Of a DNA stretch of 64,000 bases, positions 58,484 through 64,000 are shown one piece after another (positions within the stretch are counted from its first letter, which is position 1; every line of letters begins with the position of its first letter). Source of the DNA: Gibbula magus. Taxonomy: Eukaryota > Mollusca > Gastropoda > Trochida > Trochidae. The translations under genes were made by a program, and so were the position numbers. The notes beneath the pieces were generated by a model that did no database searches, had not been told where the DNA came from, and saw nothing but the letters and a program-made list of their open reading frames with translations. The stretch covers positions 44,474,982 through 44,538,981 of the forward strand of contig OW388293.1 in NCBI GenBank assembly GCA_936450465.1. The letters run 5' to 3'.

Positions 58484-61400
58484 GTACAGTAACACAGTGC
58501 AATATACCGTTACCTATGTTCATTTGCCTTATTATTTTGTCTTCATTTCTCTCTGCTTTCTCATTCGATACGTAGTAATACCGCCCAACCGTTCCGGTGA
58601 TTAACAGTATGTACTCGCGGGTAAGAGAAAGATATTTTCAACAGAGGCAAAAAGAAATATTTCTGCAGAATAAAGTCGATTTCAATGTTTTTGATAGGAA
58701 ATATCTCATTAAGAGATACACAAAATTTCATTCATAAGAGTATGATACACGCATTGGGTGCTGAAATATGCATTTTCAAAGGTGGTTTTGGACATAATGT
58801 TTCCTTTTTACGGTAAAAATGTATGAATCATGGAAATTATTTTGGTAAAATCTTTTGTTGGCATAATGGATCTTCTTGGACTTTAAATCGATTACGCATC
58901 ATTGCTGTATGACGTCATAAATCAACTAGAAAGCCATATTTCACTCTCCTATCTCGCCTTGTTAAGGAGATTTTAAAACGACGATTTTTTAAAAACCGTG
59001 TTTATTTCAGAAACATGAAGAGATAATGTTTCAACAATTGCAAATTAAGTTTAATTGGCTTTTAGAGACATGGCGTAACTATGTTTCAGATGTGTTTATC
59101 ACTGGTTGATTAAACTACTTTGCGTCGTTGTACCTATACTTTCTCATGCCCGCGACTGTACGTTTATAAACGTAATTTGTTAATCACAAATACTTTTTTT
59201 GGAGAGCATGTTCATGATACCTGTGTCATATTAATAAATTATGATTGATTACAATTCATTACATATTTGGTCGAATTTTACAAATTATCATCAACAGTAA
59301 CAACATATGCAGCACGTTATAAGCCATTTCAACCGTGAACCGATGCCAAACGTTTACCATATTAACCATGTTAGTGTAAGGAACTTGACAACCGATGCCA
59401 AACGTTTACCATATTAACCATGTTAGTGTAAGGAACTTGACAACTAACTTCTTATGAAATTGTCGTTCGTGTTAAATATTTCCGTTCAATCGATTTCCAT
59501 ACTAAAATGGGCTTATAAGAAAATATGAAATTATTCTAATTCGTTTACACTTGAAATAAATCTTAATTGTTAATATGTTTAAAAGTACCCGTATCGAGAT
59601 ACTCTTCTGTGCATAATGAAATGTTGACAGTACTGTTATTGTTATGAATGTTTGAACGTCTAGGGAACTTCGTCGACGAGGGACGATGAATACGACGATG
59701 AATTGAATAGACGACTGAAGGCTGTTGGTTTGTTGATCGACCAATTTTCTTTATTTACGATGATTCCCGAGCCGGTGTTACACTCACAACTTGGAGTGCA
59801 CTACAGGGTCCTTCTCAAAACCCTGTCGTGGAGACTCTCTCCAAGCTGTGTCCGACTCGGGGCGTTGATGGACTAATTATATAAATGTACATAAGGCTGT
59901 GTTGGAGTCTAGCGCGCAGGGTGTAGACTGGTCAGCCCAGCAGCAGCCTGGCTGAGCCTAACGGCTGTCCACCCGTCTCCGTTGCTGGTCAGTGCGAGTC
60001 TGTCGTGATAGCGTCTCGACTCATTGTAAATTGCATGCACAACAAAGAGAACATTTAAATTTAGAAGTCGGGTGACCAGGCCAGACGGGAGGTTCTTTGT
60101 CCAGCGCTAATTAGGAATCGATAAATGACCAACTGCCGCGGAGGATTGGACATGCATTTGAAATTACAAATAAACTGTATAAATTAAATATGCGTATTTC
60201 TAAAGCATTTCACATATATTTGAAATTAGTAAAATTGATGTAATTATGTCAATAATTTCCACTGTGTCAGATACTTCCCGTCTTCCTGTAAATTTCGTCC
60301 TCGAAATTGTTTTAGAACGTAATAATAATTTGAACATGAGATTACTGCATAATACTTGACTGACATCAAATGAATTTGCATTTTGAGTACGACATATACA
60401 TTTGCGGTAATGCAATACGAAGGAAGACAAAACACAAAGTACACAATGAAGAGATAGTGTGATAATCAAGCCAGTTTCATATACAAATAGTAACATACGT
60501 ATTAATGCTACACGGTAGGTGAATGTATCTAGAATTGAACATTTCCTAAAAGATGAATCGAGTTGGGAGTCTTATATTGGTGGGCCTAGACTCGGCAAAG
60601 CAAGGATAAGTGGGAAGGAATGCCGTGGATTGGCGGAGTATGATAAGAGAAAAACCTAACCGACTCGAATCGCCTGATGAGGATATTAACAATATAAAAC
60701 ATTCAATCATATTAGAAATAAACACGACGTTGGACACGAGTATATGTAATGCAGGGAATCGAGATTGATTATTTGCAATGGGATGCATGATGTGTCTAAA
60801 GGTGCGACCTTCTAAATGATATGATACAAATATTTGTTTGATAATGGCAGAATAATATTGAACTTGAAAGTGAAGTAAAGTATGGTGCAATTTCGAACGA
60901 TATGCGTCTCTTAAGAGTTGTATATTTGATGCAGAGAATCAAAGCTATTGGCATCGAGATACTTAGTACTCGTCAGAGCGATATGCCGAGAAATACACTA
61001 CTGGCGGAAACATTACAGCTTCTCTTTATGTCTTCATTGGGTTTTCAAACCAGTAAACAATTATCAGTAAAATGATTGACACCGAGAGTCGCAATTTGCA
61101 TAGGGGGACTCACGAACCTGTGAAGTAAGATAAAGTGAAAATGCAAAACCTAACCGACGTCAACGATTTAAGTTGATAAATGAAAACTCATACAGGCTCT
61201 CCCAACAACTCCAGTACATACAGAACTTATTAACATAGTACATAAAATGATTAATACAAAACGTTGTTACTGGCTGATTAAATCACACGTACCTGTTTGA
61301 ATGATCCAAAGTTATAGCATATATGATATGAAATTTGATAATGAAAATTGTCAAGTCACAAGTATTGTCTGATATAGAGTTCTTATTGAATAACAAACAC

Positions 61401-64000
61401 AGAGTATTTGTTCTTTGTGTCTTCAAGTGGAACAATGGAAGATGCGTCGGTTGCGTTGATTGCGTGGTCTTGAAGATAGCGAGTTGAACAAAGACTGTGG
61501 ATATTCTCTGTGGAAAGTAGATCGGCTGTCGGATGTCTCGGTTGATTGACTCCAAGGTTGATGGATGGGTCAACGTCAAGTCGGTTGTAGATGGCAGATC
61601 GTCGTTGCAGATGTGGTGACAGACGTTCGCTGGTGTTTGTCTTATGTTGACTAACTGAAGCTCTGATGAGGTTGGACTTACTTCAGTTAGCTCTTGAAGG
61701 ATGAGCGTTGATCGGCGTTGAAGTTGTGGCCACAGTCGTTATTTCTTTCTTCATCCTCCATCGTCGTCGGGTTCCCAGTCGCTCTGCTGCAATTTGAGGT
61801 ACCAAAACGGCGTAAGCTACAGCACACTCACGCTACCGGGAAATTCTCCACCATTTTGAACGTCTAGGGAACTTCGTCGACGAGGGACGATGAATACGGT
61901 GATGTATTGAATTGACGACTGACGACTGTTGGTTTGTTGGTCGACCGTTGTTCTTTATTAATGTTGATTCCCGAGCCGGTGTTACACTCACAACTTGGAG
62001 TACACTACAGGGTCCTTCTCAAAACCATGTCGTGGAGACTCTCTCCAAGCTGTGTCCGACTCGGGGCGTTGATGGACTAAATGTACATAAGGCTGTGTTG
62101 GAGTCTAGCGCGCAGGGTGTAGACTGGTCAGCCCGGCTGCGGCCCAGCCGAGCCTTACTGCTGTCCACCCGTCTCCGTTGCTGGTCAGTGCGAGTCTGTC
62201 GTGATAGCGTCTCGACTCATTGTAAATTGCATGCACAACAAAGAGAACATTTAAATTTAGAAGTCGGGTGACCAGGCCAGACGGGAGGTTCTTTGTCCAG
62301 CGCTAATTAGGAATCGATAAATGACCAACTGCCGCGGAGGATTGGACATGCATTTGAAATTACAAATAAACTGTATAAATTAAATATGCGTATTTCTAAA
62401 GCATTTCACATATATTTGAAATTAGTAAAATTGATGTAATTATGTCAATAATTTCCACTGTGTCAAATGTGTTATATATTGAGTGAGTAAGTAAGTGTGA
62501 AGTTTTCGTTAGTTGTTAACTCGAAATACAATGCAAGTGTAACATTTTGCCTGGACACCAATTATATGTGTACACCATGACAAAGATTCATTAATGTAGA
62601 TTATAAAGAGCACACATGATACCTGTCTGTGCTTTCTTTCAGAGGCTAGCTGAAGGCGCTGGACAATGTCCAAACAATGGACGATTTATCAAGACAAGAA
62701 GACTTATCAGAAAGTGTGTCGTGGGTAAGCATGTTTTAATTGGCATTTCTACCACTGTCAGCTTCACACATACGTTTATATTTACCAACTGTAGTCAAAT
62801 TATTCAAACAGAAACAAATATATGTCAATGTTCATCCTTTTTATAAATGGTCATGTAAAATGATATTAATGTTTACATTCTTGAACAGAAAAACAACATT
62901 ATTAGCAAGAATATTTCATTTTGAAAGGATTATATATTCGCAATCATCAAGACATGTGCACACTGACCGTAACCTGTCGCAAGGTAAACAGATAGTATGC
63001 ATACCAATGTAGCGTAATTGGATCATTCGTAATGTCAGAGCATATTTCATAACGTCATGATCTTGAGATTTTAACGTTAAGGAACGGTAAAAAAAGTTGT
63101 TCCACTGAAGATATCACATTTTCACTACTGTGAAACGCTAAAGGGTGTTCACATTGATAGAATATTGCATTTAACCATCTTGGAATGTAATCATATACTT
63201 ATCAAATCTATGGTGTCTTCTTTCAGCGCCGCCAAAAAGGACCAAGGAACTGATTAAAAGAATCGCCTACACTTATGAAACATCATTTTCAATTAACTTT
63301 TTGAATTATCACGGTAAAGGCGTCTTTAAGAAGGTTGGTGGGAGCTTAGTTGGTAAAACAATCCTAGCCATTGGACATTTCACCGAGGACATCGTGTTTC
63401 TAGCTGTCAAAAAATCAAAAGTCAAAATGTTGATAGCATATCACGAGAAGCAACACTTCTATGATCTGTTGGTTAAACATGTCAAGGTTGATTACATTGT
63501 TCAGGGGGAGGAAGCGGGGGTTGCTTATATCACAGGTAACACACAAGGCAAGGAACACATGTGGAGGGTATCATCTGGCGCCATGAAGCTAAAAGAAATA
63601 GCTTTAGGATATTTACGACCAAAGACAATGGAGGTTGATCCGAGAAATGGCACATTATACATTTCAGCTCTCAAAAGTGGCTACCTCTATAGGACTAACT
63701 TCAGTGGACATGTAGAATCACAAATACCCGTTGACTGCCCTGGATATTGCACAGCACTTGCTATGGATAGAGAAAGGGGAATTCTTTACATCATTATTGT
63801 GGGTCATGGGACATCATTTCTCAATCAATTTGTTTTATCACAGGGAACGATAACAAGAATGTCTGTAATTAATGCACGTGTGCAAGGGTTGATGTTCATC
63901 GATGGCTACTTCTTCATAAGTCAGTTCAAGAATAAATGTCATAAACTTTTCAAAGCTATCATGGTAAGCAATGGTACTTTAATTGAAAGAGAATTAATTT
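58241..64000 (+). CDS. Secreted PAN/Apple-like plus YWTD beta-propeller protein, 5' part (three exons, runs off the window)
   Basis: Three exons join in frame: 58241-58483, 62643-62724 and 63227 onward. Residues 1 to about 21 form a signal peptide with a hydrophobic core (FFFLISIVV). Residues 34-76 hold six cysteines in a PAN/Apple-like order (LCSQDCERLSRCNSIKF then SCKL). Residues 90-106 hold one more Cys pair. From about 109 on there are YWTD (LDLR class B)-like blades, for example MEVDPRNGTLYISALKSGYL and ALAMDRERGILYI. An in-frame TAA lies three codons before the ATG. The product is probably extracellular, in binding or adhesion; the ligand is unknown. I do not recognise a named orthologue. 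The 3' end is missing, so total length and any TM anchor are unknown. Confidence 0.75.
59339..59442 (+). repeat. Two tandem copies of a 52-bp unit
   Basis: ACCGATGCCAAACGTTTACC repeats at 59339 and 59391, followed in both copies by ATATTAACCATGTTAGTG. Confidence 0.95.
59652..60269 (-). repeat. LTR (3' LTR of the minus-strand element)
   Basis: 618 bp, matching 61856-62465 closely. It has an extra short TATA-rich insertion near 59876-59885 and a handful of substitutions. Confidence 0.88.
61856..62465 (-). repeat. LTR (5' LTR of the minus-strand element)
   Basis: 610 bp direct copy of 59652-60269. High similarity suggests a fairly recent insertion. Confidence 0.88.
62643..62724 (+). CDS. Secreted PAN/YWTD gene, exon 2
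   Basis: 82 nt, residues 82-108 plus one base. GQCPNNGRFIKTRRLIRKCV has two Cys and basic residues, a short linker or disulfide loop. Acceptor TTTCTTTCAG, donor G|GTAAGC; phase fits exons 1 and 3. Confidence 0.75.
63227..64000 (+). CDS. Secreted PAN/YWTD gene, exon 3 (propeller, open at window end)
   Basis: Open for 774 nt with no stop. Starts at acceptor TTCTTTCAG with APPKRTKELIKRIAY and carries several propeller-blade motifs. A good donor (ATG|GTAAGC) lies at 63963/63964, so the exon could end there. The frame stays open beyond it and reads plausibly (MVSNGTLIEREL), so I leave it open to the edge. Confidence 0.78.

Larger units (their letters stand above)
59652..62465 (-). mobile_element. 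Non-autonomous LTR retrotransposon (TRIM/LARD-like)
   Basis: Two direct repeats (59652-60269, 61856-62465) flank a 1.59-kb non-coding interior. A 5-bp target duplication AATGT lies on both sides (59647-59651, 62466-62470). On the minus strand the LTR starts TGACACAG. Two bases after the 5' LTR lies a PBS-like TGGTGGAGAATTTCCC (near 61838-61853). A purine-rich AGGAAGACGGGAAG precedes the 3' LTR (near 60275-60290). No gag or pol is seen. It sits antisense in intron 1 of the secreted PAN/YWTD gene. Confidence 0.85.
58484..62642 (+). other. Intron 1 of the secreted PAN/YWTD gene
   Basis: 4.16 kb. About two thirds of it is the antisense LTR element; the rest holds the 52-bp duplication and AT-rich sequence with a TATGACGTCATAAAT site at about 58908. 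Confidence 0.6.

Noticed and set aside
60546..61579. 114-aa and 98-aa minus-strand ORFs in the interior of the LTR element, considered as gag
   Set aside because: No zinc knuckle, protease or RT motif; composition looks random.
61912..62271. 119-aa plus-strand ORF
   Set aside because: Lies wholly within an LTR and is broken in the other LTR copy; antisense to the element.

Overview
The window is eukaryotic, AT-rich, intron-rich DNA. It is most likely from a bivalve or another lophotrochozoan mollusc. The evidence is short exons with GT/AG borders, tRNA-derived SINEs whose body ends in GCGTTAAACCC, several 'pearl'-type non-autonomous elements (145-150 bp tandem units, an ACGG-type microsatellite, short inverted ends) and Penelope-like debris. 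I see no bacterial-style genes, rRNA, intact tRNA or CRISPR array. Most open frames are chance or repeat-derived.

The main gene is a complete two-pore channel 2 (TPCN2) orthologue on the minus strand, 53220 down to 19562. I could join 26 coding exons. Every phase closes, giving 2490 nt and 829 codons plus TGA. The predicted protein is a two-domain, 12-TM endolysosomal cation channel. It has filter I TTANNPD, filter II VMVVNNW, the conserved IS6 segment YNQFRGY and an N-terminal acidic dileucine-type sorting motif.

The second gene is the 5' part of a secreted protein gene on the plus strand, from 58241 and running off the right edge. It shows a signal peptide, a PAN/Apple-like Cys-rich segment, a short Cys pair and a YWTD (LDLR class B)-like beta-propeller region. 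The two genes lie divergently, with about 5 kb between their start codons.

Layout: 1-19561 holds no confident gene. It carries a SINE, a LINE 3' end, a rearranged Penelope-like element with hammerhead-like terminal repeats, foldback elements, a TTAA-flanked element and an (AT)n tract. 19562-53220 is TPCN2, whose introns hold pearl-like arrays, SINEs (one split by a later insertion), TTAA MITEs, a MITE next to a splice donor, and a TIR element carrying six 212-bp tandem units. 53221-58240 is the shared upstream region, with a large pearl-like array that begins in a head-to-head palindrome. 58241-64000 is the secreted gene, with a non-autonomous LTR retrotransposon (5-bp target duplication, PBS-like and PPT-like sites) in its first intron.

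All assignments come from reading the sequence and remembered family features. No database search was run.
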